The notes under the pieces: model-generated
Database searches by the model: none
The model's input: only the letters and a program-made list of their open reading frames with translations
What the model was told of the DNA's origin: nothing
Assembly: GCA_021292105.1 (NCBI GenBank)
Contig: CM037874.1
Span: 29,502,300 to 29,566,299, forward strand
Direction of reading: 5' to 3'
Source of the DNA: Anadara kagoshimensis
Lineage: Eukaryota > Mollusca > Bivalvia > Arcoida > Arcidae
Length of the DNA: 64,000 nucleotides
Shown: positions 1-11,493 of the stretch, one piece after another
Layout: each line of letters starts with the position of its first letter
Numbering within the stretch: the stretch's first letter is position 1
Made by a program: the position numbers and the translations under genes

Positions 1-51
1 CTGGAAGTATTTGACGTCCCAAAGTTCGATGTTCCTTTCATTTAATTTTGA

Positions 52-226
52 TTGCACACGTTGCGGGTGTAGCTGACTAAACACGAAGTGCTCACACTAC
101 CGGAGACTACTAAGCCTCACTTCTCAGGTGGAAGTTTACATGTTTAACTTTACTTGTCAGTTTCACAGTTTTGACTTTGATTCTAGATTGCGATTTGGGC
201 ATGGATTAGTATGTTTGTTTTCGATT
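52..226 (+). repeat. Dispersed SINE-like repeat, family A, copy 1
   Basis: This is one of at least seven copies of a roughly 150-175 bp element in the window. It starts with a GGGTGTAGCT-type head, passes through an AATTTGCCAG-like middle (here diverged) and ends in ATGGATTAGTATGTTTGTTT. Related copies lie near 2.03, 4.2, 5.8, 7.0 and 18.9 kb and, inverted, at 42.1 kb. The head containing 'TCCGGAGCACC' (best seen in the 18.9 kb copy) resembles a dispersed repeat common in bivalve genomes; that link is from memory. Confidence 0.6.
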
Positions 227-1708
227 ATATATATGTATAGGAATATATTATATTTATATTAGATTTTTACTTATGTTCTGGAATACTAATGTGCTTGTTA
301 ATTTGTCAAACTATATAGAACAAATACTATTGAAACTAATTTGATATATTTCTTTTTTCAGTTTTTCTATCTTTGCAGAGCTTTCGCATTTGTATTAAGG
401 TGAATATTGCTACGCTGTTCTAGGTACGTAATGTTATTTGTGATCCGTTATCTGTAATACCCGTATTATACTCCTATGACATAGCAAAACATTGTTTTTT
501 AATCTTCCTATGCTAGGTTTCTTCGGCCCTATTGCAACTGATTATTGCACTCACCTTTCCTATTTACAACATACAACAAAATCTGTATATAGCGTAGTTC
601 ATCCGAATAATACCCGGGAAAAGTTTCATTTGTTAAATTTACGAGCTGTTGCTTGTAAAGTACATGTAATGGTAATATATAAAAAATAAAGTTCATGTAC
701 ATGTAGTTGACCCACATCAATGCCATTGTAATTAATGTCCGATGCCAACCAAAGTCGCCAGGTTTATTGACAGTCAGTAGTCTTAATATGTGATTATATG
801 ATGTCTCTTAGTTTCTTATGATTAATAAAAAATAAACATACTGATCTATGTCCAATATAAAATTAAAGTACTAGCTGTTATTTGACTGAAAGTTAATTTT
901 TTAAAAAGTCTGTTTGTGCTTGAAAGTTTCTTATTTATGTTGTTTTCAAGAAAATGCGAAATAGAAGAAAAATCTACATATGTTTGACAAATAATCAATG
1001 TTACACAAAAAACACTGAACGAATTTGTCGTCAGTAAAAGACATAAATGTTATGGTGATAAAGTATACACACGATTAATCTTCAAAGTTAAGCTTTTTAC
1101 ATGTATCGGCTTTATTATGGTGAACGACTTAAATCAGATGCTCCTTTTCGCTTGTTATATGACCTTACGAAGACACTGGGATCATACTGTGCTAAAGAAG
1201 ATGTAGTCATAATGTATTTCTGACGTCATCAAATATCAGGTATTCGTTATCACTAATAGAGTAAATTGGGATCAAAGGTACGACCGTTCAATGCAGGGAT
1301 ATGTTTTTGATACACTGTATGTATTTAAATACGAGTTTTAAATAGCTGTCTGGCATGCTAAAGTATATGTTAATTCCTCAATAATTACCTCGTGTATTGC
1401 TTGTTGTTTTGTTTGTTTTTCGTTTTGGCGTATCAAAAGTTGTTGTGGTCACTGCCAAGTACATGCTATTTAACTGCAATACTAGACCGGGCAACCTACG
1501 ACATATGACAAAAGTTATTGAAAAATTTAATTGTTTGTATAACACTGCTAACAATAAAGGGCTTTCAACATATTTATCACCAGCGGACGTTTTTTATGTA
1601 ACCATCTTCATTTGTAAATGGCGACATCATGATACAAGCGAGGTTTCCACGACATTCTGCAAAACCTGAATATAATTTAACATAAACGTTGGAATTCCTT
1701 GCATTGAT

Positions 1709-1709
<1 letters not shown>
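227..1709. other. Intergenic, no gene seen
   Basis: AT-rich sequence. The open frames here (65-90 codons) lack domains, composition bias or splice context that would support a gene. No structural RNA or repeat was recognised. Confidence 0.5.
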
Positions 1710-1740
<31 letters not shown>

Positions 1741-1750
1741 CAATCAATCA
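1710..1750. repeat. (CAAT)n microsatellite
   Basis: About ten tandem copies of CAAT with one interruption (ATCATC) near the right end. Confidence 0.95.
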
Positions 1751-2027
1751 CTGGCCAACCTTGGTCAGAATTTTACACTAAGTCTTAAAATAATAACAAA
1801 CATTACTAATCTTTAAAAGATATTTTATTCTAATATAACATCCATAGTATAAGATATGGGCAGTGTTACTTTTGTAGTATTAGGTACTCCAACACGTGGG
1901 ACTTTCTTTTTTATCCAGATAATGTGAAATCGGTTAGTATTCTGAAAATAAAAATTATAGTATATATCAGTTAAAATTACTATGAATAAAATGTTTTAAA
2001 CAAGAGTTCAAAAATTGTCTGCCATTT
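1751..2027. other. Intergenic, no feature seen
   Basis: AT-rich. A TTTATT near 1820, which reads AATAAA on the minus strand, could serve as a distant polyadenylation signal for the methionine-rich gene if that gene continues past 2626. Otherwise nothing was recognised. Confidence 0.35.
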
Positions 2028-2140
2028 CGGAACACACAGGCCTCATTTGCCTGGTGAAAATTCACGTCTTAATTTGCCAGTTTATAAGGTTTTTTTGGAT
2101 TGTGATTTGGACATGAATTAGTATGCTTGTTTTTGATTAA
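2028..2140 (+). repeat. SINE-like repeat, family A, copy 2 (partial)
   Basis: Shares the AATTTGCCAGTTT middle and the GGATTGTGATTTGGACATG ... TTAGTATG tail with the other family A copies. The head is missing or strongly diverged. Confidence 0.6.
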
Positions 2141-2602
2141 CAATGATAAGGTAATAAAAAACTAAACAAACCAAAGTGACTTTTTCTAGATATGTTTATC
2201 TTACTCACTCTTTTGAAATAATTAATAAAAAAAAACCCTTTACAAAGCAAGAAGCATATTTAGCAAAAATTTATAAAAATATAAAAATATATCATACATG
2301 TGTTGCCGTTATGCATATATGTATAACAAACTGCACACCAGTCACAAAAGCATCAGAACATGAAAGTACACTAAAATTAACTCTATAGAGCCAGGCGAAA
2401 TATATAACTTGAATAGGAATTCAATAACATATATACATATGTATCATACATCATAGTATCATATGACAAATAAGCAAGCAAAACATTTACATATTTAAGG
2501 AAAAGTTCTTTCAACATGAAAAACTCTGTCATGTGTGCCAGTAATTAAACAAACTTAAATGATATGTGCAAAAGTACTAATATCTCTATATCTAACATTA
2601 AA

Positions 2603-3453
2603 CTAGTACCCATGTGATAACTTACTTCTCATTGGTGGGGGCATTTTCATTGGTGGTGGCATGTCCATGGATGGAGGCATTTCCATTGATGGTGGCATGC
2701 CCATCATCATTTTCATTGGTGGCATCATCATCATGGGTGGAGGCATTTTACCACCCATCATCATTTTCATTGGTGGCATCATCATGGGTGGAGGCATTTT
2801 ACCACCCATCATCATTTTCATTGGTGGCATCATCATAGGTGGAGGCATTTTACCGTCCATCATCATCATTGGTGGCATCATTCCCATCATACCCATCGGT
2901 GGCATACCCATCATGCCCATATCTGGTGGCATTCCCATCATGCCCATATCTGGTGGCATCATTCCCATCATGCCCATACCACCTGTAAAATGACAACGTT
3001 ACGATTATTGATCATCATCACACTGAGATAATTATTTTTAAAGCCATTTGAGGAATTTTAGACTGCATATCGGCCGATGGAGTGGCACAAAAGTAGCAGG
3101 TACTTTTTTGATATTGTTTAAATAATTACTTTAAGCGAAACTGGATGTGTTGATGTTGATATATTAAAGATTTTTTGACACTTCAATAAAAAATATTTTA
3201 TTTATTATATCTATCACTTTTAATGTATAAACCTCAACTGAATTTCCATTTCGATATAACCACTTCTTGTAGATTTAAATGTTTATAGACAGAATAAAGA
3301 ATATGTTTTCCATAAAACACATCTTTTTCGAGGTTTTGAAACTTTACTGAGACAATAAGGGATATAAACAACGTAAAACGTACCTTTTGCTCCCGCACTG
3401 ACTGAAACAACCAGAAGCACAACTGATAGGCTTTTTATGACGAATGCGTTCAT
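2603..3453 (-). CDS. Secreted methionine-rich repeat protein (shell/nacre-matrix-like)
   Basis: The coding part has two exons on the minus strand. Exon 2 (3453-3384) starts exactly at the ATG, after a TTTCAG acceptor, and encodes MNAFVIKSLSVVLLVVSVSA, a textbook signal peptide, followed by GAK and a phase-1 GTACGT donor. Exon 3 starts at 2982 after TTTTACAG and keeps the frame. It encodes about 126 residues of Met/Pro/Gly/Lys repeats: first MGMMGM-PPD units, then three near-identical KMPPPMMM-PPMKMMMGG units, then PPSM/PPPMKM. About 55 of the last 124 residues are Met. The frame stops at 2603 after SKLSHGY, but a strong GTAAGT donor lies at 2625-2620, so the real 3' end may be an unidentified further exon. 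The protein is presumably secreted by mantle-type epithelium. Methionine-rich nacre proteins of pearl oysters are the closest comparison I know, but homology is not shown. Low complexity makes orthology hard to judge. Confidence 0.8.
3384..3453 (-). other. Exon 2 of the methionine-rich gene (signal peptide)
   Basis: 70 nt exon between acceptor CAG (3456-3454) and donor GT (3383-3382). It carries the start codon and the hydrophobic core VVLLVVSVSA. The likely cleavage is after SVSA, leaving GAKGGMGMM at the mature N terminus. One nucleotide (G) is carried into the next exon, which supplies GT to complete Gly. Confidence 0.8.
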
Positions 3454-4195
3454 CTGAAAATTAAATGTAAAAAAATCAATATAATTTGATACTTTCATCT
3501 CAAAAGTGAAATGAATGTAAAAATAAACATTTAAAGGTATTTAGTTTAGGCAATCAACTTTTTATTTTTGGAAATGAATGCAAGAAAATATTTGAATGTA
3601 TTTTAGGTCAAGCAATTCTGAATTATTGCGAGAGCAAACATTTGAAAGTTTTTATATTCCAAAATATGTACAAATGAGCCATTCAACTTTTTACGATACA
3701 TGAACATATCAACAGTTTCTGTCCAATGTTTGACAACACATAGATAAATCTGCTCACATTTGTTCAAATGATGTTAAAAGAGATTTGGATGATGGACTTA
3801 GTATAAATATTTAAGTAATCTGCAAACTTCAGTGCTTTGTTCGGACAAAAAGCTACGTGCTCGTATTTATAGTTTTTTTGTTTTGCTTTTTGTCATGTGC
3901 ACATTGAAGAGATTTTTTTTAAATAAGTGTATTTTATTTGCACATGACAGTTGCATTATATTTATATGGACTGAAAAGAATACCTAGGAAATTTCAGAAT
4001 ATTTTTCATGTTATTTGAATTAAAAAGTGAGCTTAGTATATATTTATCGTGTTATTTTTTGTTGTTGAAAACAATAGTACAATGTTATATTAAGTTACAA
4101 ACTTATATATTTCCTTTCCAATAATGATTGGTAAAATATTTGGATTACAAATGGCCATAGCAACATTATGAATATATTGATGGTTAATAAAATTG

Positions 4196-4330
4196 GCTTC
4201 ACTTTCTTATGGAAGTTCATGCGCTTGACTTAATTTGCCAGTTTCAAAGTTTTTACTTTGCTTTGGGATTGTAATTTAGACATGGATTGGTATGTTTCTT
4301 TTTTGTTTATTATGTGATTGTTTTTGATTT
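4196..4330 (+). repeat. SINE-like repeat, family A, copy 3 (in intron 1)
   Basis: Contains GCTTGACTTAATTTGCCAG and GACATGGATTGGTATGTTT, shared with the copies near 5.8 and 18.9 kb. It is antisense to the host gene. Confidence 0.65.
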
Positions 4331-4565
4331 ATCTAAACTTCATCATTATACATGTATAAAAGGGACACTAAAATGTATTAGCAACTGCAAGAACACAAAA
4401 TACGAGACACTATAAACAAATTGCGATACAGCTTGTTTGTTCAATTACTATAAGCATGCTAACAATTTTAAAACTAATTTTCCAACAATAAGATTGTATA
4501 AAATTAAACGAAAGTCTAAGTATACTGCAGAAAGAATCAGAAATTAAGCATTGCAAAGACCACGA

Positions 4566-4742
4566 GAGGGGTGATAGCCGAGTGGCCTAAAGCGCTTACA
4601 GCACCTCTCAACGGCTAGGCCTGAATCTCGAGTGTTTGTGGTTTTCTCCGAGTACTCCATTTTTTCAAACATTGAAAAACCGACCGCTTTGATATAAGTA
4701 AAAACAGCTTGACTGTGGTGTAAAACCCAATTATTTCACCCC
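4566..4742 (+). repeat. tRNA-derived SINE (Leu/Ser-like head)
   Basis: The head GGTGATAGCCGAGTGGCCTA is an A-box-like tRNA-Leu/Ser 5' half. It is followed by a degenerate B-box region, the TTTTCTCCGAGTACTCC motif typical of mollusc SINE bodies, and a GTGTAAAACCCAATTA tail. It cannot fold into a working tRNA because the acceptor arm does not pair. It sits in the first intron of the methionine-rich gene. Confidence 0.7.
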
Positions 4743-4835
4743 AGATAAATGAATATCATTTTTAAAAAAATCTTATAAATATCAAAAATTAAAAGACGTT
4801 GCACGACTATATTAAACATACACTATAACACTTAC

Positions 4836-4905
4836 CTTGGATAACGTTGTCTGTTGCCGAGGGAAATACTGCGTTACCAGAGAGCTGATTGATTGGCGAA
4901 TGCAC
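4836..4905 (-). other. Non-coding first exon (5' UTR) of the methionine-rich gene
   Basis: It ends at an ATCCAAG|GTAAGTG donor (exon end 4836). The upstream end is set at about 30 bp below the TATA box, so the start is approximate. The inferred exon has no ATG, so translation would begin in exon 2. The intron between 4835 and 3454 (about 1.4 kb) holds a family A SINE and a tRNA-derived SINE. Confidence 0.6.
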
Positions 4906-4927
4906 AAATTTTCCAACGCTCAGTGTC

Positions 4928-4936
4928 CTTTATATA
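4928..4936 (-). promoter_or_regulatory. TATA box of the methionine-rich gene
   Basis: TATATAAAG on the minus strand, followed after about 25-30 bp by the inferred non-coding exon. Position and sequence fit a focused RNA polymerase II promoter of a highly expressed, tissue-specific gene. The transcription start itself is inferred. Confidence 0.65.
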
Positions 4937-5819
4937 CCAAATACATACAAGACGTTTCTTGAACTTTGTTTTACATGCGGCTTGTAACTTTATCTTTGAC
5001 ATAAAAATCCTGATTTATACCAGGATGTTTATCAACTGTAAGGGTTGCAGTTACATGCCTTTTCTAGGTTAAAAGCTGAAAATTGAAACGTTTTAACAAG
5101 TTAACACTTTCTTGATTAGGAAATAGTTATATTTTTTCTATTTTAAAACATCATTTATCTGATAATGTCTGAGTAAATGAACCAAGATGTTCGTATTGAC
5201 AGGATAGGTTTAACATCCGCTTGTTTACCGGAATGTGTCAATGTCCGTCCACATACAACCCCCCGACACTACGACAGGTAATATGTTCACAACGAAGATC
5301 AAACCTTCACAGATAGAACTAACATGCATGTGAACCAGAGAAAGGCTAAATGTGATAGCTTTACTGATTTAAAGAATGTGCAGACATAGACTCTCTGTTT
5401 AAAAGACATGTTCAGACATGTTTTTCTTTATCCTGCCTCAAGTTTAAAAAGGTGGATTTTTTAGTTGGTTAACTTTTCTTATCATAGTATTAATGAACTT
5501 GTGTTTTATCATTGCGCTACATTCTTTCTAGAGAAATAGTAGGGATATTTTTTATGCGAGCATTTCTTTTATTCGTTTTATCAGTGATCTCAGTATGCGA
5601 TTATCATATTATGTTTTTTTTAATTTTTTTTTTAATTTTTGGGATCAATGTACCGTGACGTATTCTAACTAGTAGTATTTATGGCCATTTTAAAAAGCAG
5701 AGTGCATGATTTTTTATTTCCAAATTTGTTTCTAAAAATAGTACATTCAATAGAGTATATGAAGACTGGTAAGCACTTAAAGTAAATGATTTACTTCTTA
5801 AAGTATTAACACCATCTTG
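4937..5819. other. Upstream intergenic region of the methionine-rich gene
   Basis: AT-rich, no ORF. It holds the presumptive upstream control region, but no binding site could be assigned. A stretch near 5500-5560 resembles 8425-8490, which places it in the same duplicated neighbourhood as the following blocks. Confidence 0.4.
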
Positions 5820-6660
5820 GATTCCTTCCGGAACACTGGTGTAAGTTCATGTGTTTAACTTAATTTGCCAGTTGTCAAAGTTTTTATTTTGGTGTTGGCA
5901 CTATGATTTTGACATTGATTGGTATGTTTGTTTTACTTTGGTGTTGGGACTATGATATAGACATGGATCAGTATGGGTGTTGGGACTATAATTTTGACAT
6001 GGATTGGTATGGTTGTTTTACTTTGGTGTTGGAACTATGATATGGATAGGTATTTTTTGTGTTTGATATGTAAAGTTCCTTATTTTTGTAACTGTTAAAA
6101 CTTTCATAATACAGTGTTTATAGAACAATTGAACCAGACGAATATTTCCAATAACAACATAAATGGTAAGCATTTTATTACAAAACTTATTGTGTATTCT
6201 AGTCCATCAGATCTTTCTCATTTCTAAAATAAATATATATGCCTTTGATAAATGGAATAGAGCAATAGTGTTTTATGCCCTTGTCAAATTTTTAAAAATT
6301 AAATCAAAGAGGTCAGTTGTCTTGTGATGGGGAAACCGGAGTACCAAACTATCAGCAAGCGATATGACAAAGATCTGACCGAATGGGATTCAATACCAAG
6401 CAACGAGAAACACTGTCATCTGTAAGCCGGTGATACAGACTATTTGTCTATTTCTAATGATTTATAACTGATAAGCGATAATTTTGACGACTTTTATTTA
6501 TCGTGACTATAAACGTGAATATAAACGGAAATAAATGTCCAATTTTATATTTATTAAAAACAAATTACGCAAGAAAATTTTAACCAAGTTTGTAAACTGA
6601 CTCTAAATCCCTAGTGCTTCTATCCCGTCTGAAACAAAACCAAGTTATGTTAAAACATTA
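5820..6660 (+). repeat. Duplicated block, copy 1 (family A SINE + 255 bp unit + tail)
   Basis: It opens with a family A SINE (5820-5925) and short tandem repeats of its 'GGTGTTGGGACTATGAT' tail (5935-6060). One copy of the 255 bp unit follows (about 6237-6480), recognisable by GGGGAAACCGGAGTACC and GCGATATGACAAAGATCTGA. It closes with TAACCAAGTTTGTAAACTGA and CCCGTCTGAAACAAA. The same order of parts recurs at 7005-8425. Confidence 0.75.
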
Positions 6661-6869
6661 TTACTTTGTAACATTGATGGTAGCAAATCATTGTCAATTA
6701 TACTTTATTTTCACATACATATTGTTATGGCGACTTATTCACAAAAATCGTGCTTGATTCTTTTCTAAAACTAAATTGTGTTTTATGTCATGTTAGATTC
6801 CATGTCCTGATCAAAAAGGGAAAATATGTTCGCATTTAGAAACATATTTGCTTCTGACAAACGACTTTT

Positions 6870-6916
6870 GAATTAAATCATAAAATATTGTCATATACCA
6901 TTTTATGATTAAATTC
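6870..6916. repeat. Short AT-rich hairpin
   Basis: Arms GAATTAAATCATAAAAT and ATTTTATGATTAAATTC (one mismatch) around a 13 bp loop, between the two duplicated blocks. It may be the relic of a small inverted-repeat element. Confidence 0.6.
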
Positions 6917-7004
6917 AAAACGTGGTATATGACACTTCTTATGTGGAACCTTTTTGCGTAAACATTTTACTCTTATTTCATAAATATATTTAGGCCAAAA
7001 ATCA

Positions 7005-8425
7005 CTATCATTGGGACTATAATTTTGACATGAATTGGTATGTTTGTTTTTACTTTGGTGTTGTGACTATGATATTGATAGGTATTTTTGTGTTTGGTAT
7101 GTAAAGTACTGTTTAAACCTTCACAACAGAACAACTGAACCAGAAGAATATCTCCAATAACAGCAAAATGGTAATAATGTTCATTACATAACTTATTGTG
7201 TATTATAGTTTATCAAAACTTTCTTATTTCTAGAATACCTTTTCCCCTAAAAACCATAAATATATGCCTTTGATGAATGGAATAGAGAAAAAGTGTTTTA
7301 TGCCCTAGTCAAATTTTTTCTAAATTAAATCGAAGAGGTCAGTTCTCTTGTGATGGGGAAATCGGAGTACAAAGCTGTCAGCAAGCGATATGACAAAGAT
7401 CTGACCGAGTGTGATTCAATCCTAACCAACGAGAAACACTGTCATCTGTAAGGCAACGATACAGACTATTCGTTTACTGTAAGCACTATATTTGTGATGG
7501 TATAAAACTGACTAACTATGCATTTTATGGATGGAATATGAATGGAATAGAGCAATAGTATATTACGCCCTAGTCAAGATCTTTTAAAATTAAGTCGCGG
7601 TCAGTTCTCTTGTGATTGGGAAACCGGAGTATTAAGCTATCAGCAAGCGATATGACAAAGATCTGACCGAATGGGATTCAATCTTAAGCAACAAGAAACA
7701 CTGTCATCTGTAAGCCGACGACACAGACTTTTTGTCTACTGTAAGCGAAGCGCTATATTTGTGATGGTATAAAACTGACTAGTATGTATTTGATGGATGG
7801 AATATGAATGGAATAGAGCAATTAGTATATTACGCCCTAGTCAAGTTTTTTAAAATTAAATCGAAGCGGTCAGTTCTTGGGTGATGGAAGGAACCGGAGT
7901 ACCCAACTATCAACAGGCGATCTGACCTAGTGGGGTCCAAACACACCTAACGAGAAACGCTGCTATCTGTAACAGATACAGACGATACAGACTATCCGTC
8001 TACTGAAGGCGCGATATTACTGATTAGCGACAATTATATATGCATTTGATGAATGGAAAATAAATGGAATAGAGCAATAGTGTTTTACGCCCTATTCAGG
8101 ATTTTTTAAAATTAAATCGAAGCAGTCAGTTCTCGGGTGATGGAAGAAATAGGAGTACCCAACTATCAACCAGCGATCTGACCTAGTGGTACTCGAACAT
8201 ATGCAACGTGAAACACTGTTATCTGTAATCCAGTGATACAGACTATTCGTCTACTGAAAGCGCTATATTTGTGATGATATATAACTGATTAGAAATAATT
8301 TTGACGACCTTTATTTACCAGGAATATAAACAGAAATAAATGTAATATTTATTATAGAAATTTAACCAAGTTTGTAAACTTACTTTAAATCCCTAGTGTT
8401 TCTATACCGTCTGAAACAAATCCTT
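7005..8425 (+). repeat. Duplicated block, copy 2, with four tandem 255 bp units
   Basis: Same order as the block at 5820-6660, but the central unit occurs four times in tandem, starting near 7262, 7516, 7782 and 8039 (spacing 252-266 bp). Each unit carries GGAATAGAG, a TCAGTTCT..GTGATGG stretch, a GGAGTAC motif and an ATCTGACC motif. The block ends with AACCAAGTTTGTAAACT and the CCGTCTGAAACAAA tail. The unit may itself be SINE-derived, since GAAACCGGAGTACC is the complement of a common mollusc SINE motif. No coding potential. Confidence 0.75.
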
Positions 8426-9058
8426 ATAGAACTTGAGTTTTATTATTGCACTACATTTTTTTCCAGACAAATAGTAAGAATATCGAACTTATTTTATTCA
8501 TGTAATTAAAGCTATGTGATTATTAGTATTGCATTTCATTTATTTCAGAAAAATAGTACAGATATAAAAAAATCTATTGAACCTTTCGTTTCGTCATAGA
8601 TCTCATTTTCATATTTTTTATACACTGTATACATTTTCTCCCAAACTTACCCTGCCAATCAAAGGGTTAATGACAATATTCTGCAGGGCATACACCAATA
8701 AGCCTTGTTATGTTGAAAGAGTAATACTAAAAGATTCATAGATAGTACAACCTAGATTTGTAATGGTAATGGCTAAGATGAGTCGATTATGGTAATTATT
8801 TATTAAGCAGTATATTGGTTCACATTCGACAATTCGTTTACTTTTGCTTTATAGCACAACTTCGACAGATCAATTGCAAAATATAATTTCATTATGTTAT
8901 CGGGATAACAGTGCCTCTCGCCCTTAGATTTGATTCGCATTCGGGACAGATCCTAGAATAAAAAAAAATTGCCAATTTTTTGTCGATTTTAGAACAAACT
9001 GTAACACATGTCAAATGACTATACATCCTATTTTCGAACTTATATGTCCTTAAGGTTC
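8426..9058. other. Intergenic, no gene seen
   Basis: AT-rich spacer between the duplicated blocks and the retrotransposon. Nothing recognised. Confidence 0.4.
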
Positions 9059-9062
9059 AAGG

Positions 9063-9836
9063 TGTAACAGTTAGGAAATTGCAGATAAAACTAAGCCGAT
9101 CCAACTGTATTGGGTTCTTTATTCTTGATATGATACAAATAAAAATCGCCCTGTAACGAGACAAGGCTACGTGTGAGATATTATATATACATACAATGTA
9201 AACAATGGCAAAGGGAAATAACTCTTTGCACTACCAAATAATACACCAAAATCTCAATTTTCGTAGAAAATTGACACAGATACAAAAATAGTAATTTTAC
9301 CATAAATATATAATTTTAAGACAGAATCAGTTATTAAAATTACCAAAATGTATTAAAGCATAATATTATAAATATTTGTATTATAAATCTACCATATGCA
9401 AATTATGCAAATGAACCATTACTCTTGTTATAATGACTATATATATTCAAGTGAAATTCCAATATTGGTTTTTTAGCAAAAATAAAGTATTACAAGTAAA
9501 ATCTGAATAAAATGAAAATTACCTAATCTATGGGATTCCGGTGATCCAAAATCTTACAATAACCCATTCCTGACCATGCCAAAAATATTAGTAGACCTAA
9601 ACAATGAAATAAACCCAATTGATAATATGATGTCGTCACAATATCTATTTTGCAATATTATATACATAAATTTATGATTTACTAGAAACTTATTTTAAAA
9701 TCCCATAAAGCATAAAAACTGCATTAACTGATAAAAATGATAATGATAAGAATGGATGAAATGATATTTTGTTTATATCCATTCATACTTTAAACTTTCA
9801 TTCATTTTATACTTTTAAATTTTAGTAAAGTGAATT
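9063..9836 (-). repeat. 3' LTR (truncated, 774 bp)
   Basis: Nearly identical to 16525-17300. It ends on the minus strand with CTGTTACA followed by the target duplication CCTT. Its upstream edge is abrupt: identity with the other LTR stops at 9836, directly against integrase-coding sequence with no polypurine tract. The pol frame reads about 35 bp into the LTR before stopping at 9802. Confidence 0.9.
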
Positions 9837-11493
9837 TTGATGGCTCTGCTAACTTATGCTTGCCCTCGAATGCCAAAACCTTGACAAGAACTCTATCTCC
9901 AACCTGCAGAGCGGCTCCCCTAACTTTTAAATCGTAATTCCGCTTTTGCCGATCTTGTGCTTGTTTTGCTGCGGTTGAAGCTAAGTCATACGCGCTCTGT
10001 AATCTTCGTCGCATATCTTCAATAGACTTTGTGGTAGTCTGCGGTGGTGGGTCGTTGAAATCCAAACCAAATGCAACATCCACTGGCAATTTTGGTTCCC
10101 TACCAAACATTAGGAAATATGGTGTGAATCCAGTACTCTCGTGCTTGGTGCAGTTATAGGCATGTGTGAGAGGGTTAACAAACTGTTTCCAATCCTTCTT
10201 CTGGTGTGTTTCCAATGTACCAAGCATACCAAGAAGAGTGCGATTAAACCTCTCACACATCCCATTACCCATAGGATGATATGGAGTGGTTCTGGATTGT
10301 TTCATCCCTGTGATGTTACATAATTCCTCCACCAGCTTACCGACGAAATTTGCACCCTGGTCCGAATGAATTCTCTTTGGTAATCCGTAATGCACTACAA
10401 AATTATTGAAGAATGCTTCGGCTGTTGTTTTCGCCGTCATACTTTTTGTTGGAATGGCCTGTGCGTAGCGAGTAAAATGATCCGTTATTACAAGCATGTG
10501 TTGAAATCCTCCTTTTGATGGCTCTAGTGTTAAAAAATCCATACACACCAGCTCCAGTGGTTGGGTGGTGGTGATGCTAACCAATGGTGCTCGGAGATTA
10601 GTAGGAGACTTATGATGGACACATCTAGTACACTGGCGTAACCATTCCTCAACATCATGCTGCATATTTGGCCAATAAAAGCGATCTTTTAATAGTGAGA
10701 GAGTTCTGTCCTTGCCAGGGTGACCAACTTTATTATGTAATTCCAATAAAATCTGTTGCGTAAATTCCGATGGTACCACTAGTTGCTTCCTTGTGCTCTT
10801 GTCAAATGATTTTGTAATTCGCAACAAAATTCCACGCTCAATCACCAGACGATCAAAATTCTTGCGCAGTGTGTTGTAAGATCCCAAATAATCCTGCTGT
10901 TCATGCTTAGTTGGTAACCGTTTATTCTTAACAGCTTTAATCCAAGTTGATAATACTTCATCATTAGCTTGTGCATATCTCCAGTCCCTATCACTTAAAC
11001 GGTATAAATCTTGACCTGGTAACTGATCCTTGTTGGCTTGATCCAATACTGTTGTAGAAAATGAAAGTGTTTCCACATATGGTGTTACATCCATTGCATT
11101 GCAGACAGCTTTAAAAGAATCCACAGGTATCTCTTGTATCTTCTGACATTCATGAAGCCCAGGGAGTCTTGAAAGTGCATCTGCATCCATGTTGCCAGAT
11201 CCCGGTCTATACTGGATATCAAAATTGTAGACTGATAATGCTGCCAACCAACGGTGACCAGTTGCATCAAGCTTGGCTGAAGTCAATATATACGTAAGTG
11301 GATTGTTATCTGTGATAACAGTGAAATCGTGACCATATAAATAATCGTTGAACTTCTCGGTGATGGACCACTTCAGCGCCAGAAACTCCAACTTATGTGC
11401 TGGGTAATTCCTCTCCGTCTTGGTAAGTCCTCTACTGGCATAACTAATTACCCTCTTCTTACCATCTTGAAGTTGATATAAAACTGCCCCCAA
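9802..11493 (-). pseudogene. pol: RNase H (C-terminal part) and integrase
   Basis: A 563-codon open frame. The first ~120 residues are the rest of the RNase H domain, with the ITDNNPL motif and the gypsy-type ending DADALSRLP. The integrase follows: an H-X4-H ... C-X2-C zinc-binding motif (HNKVGH, CTRC), then a catalytic core in which the D, D and E of the DDE triad are seen in CMDFL, HSDQGANF and CERFNRT. The usual GPY/F module at the end is cut: after GKHKLAEPSK the frame enters LTR sequence and stops. The protein acts in the virus-like particle and nucleus to insert cDNA; this copy probably cannot. The frame is separated from the upstream RT frame by a 1 nt shift near 11,520. Confidence 0.9.

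Noticed and set aside
492..1669. Small ORFs of 65-90 codons
   Set aside because: No domain, no repeat in coding frame, no splice or promoter context; treated as chance.
2614..2993. Plus-strand ORFs over the methionine-rich exon (Ile/Gly-rich or Ser/Val-rich)
   Set aside because: They are antisense readings of the ATG/GGC-rich repeat. The minus strand has the signal peptide, splice sites and TATA box.
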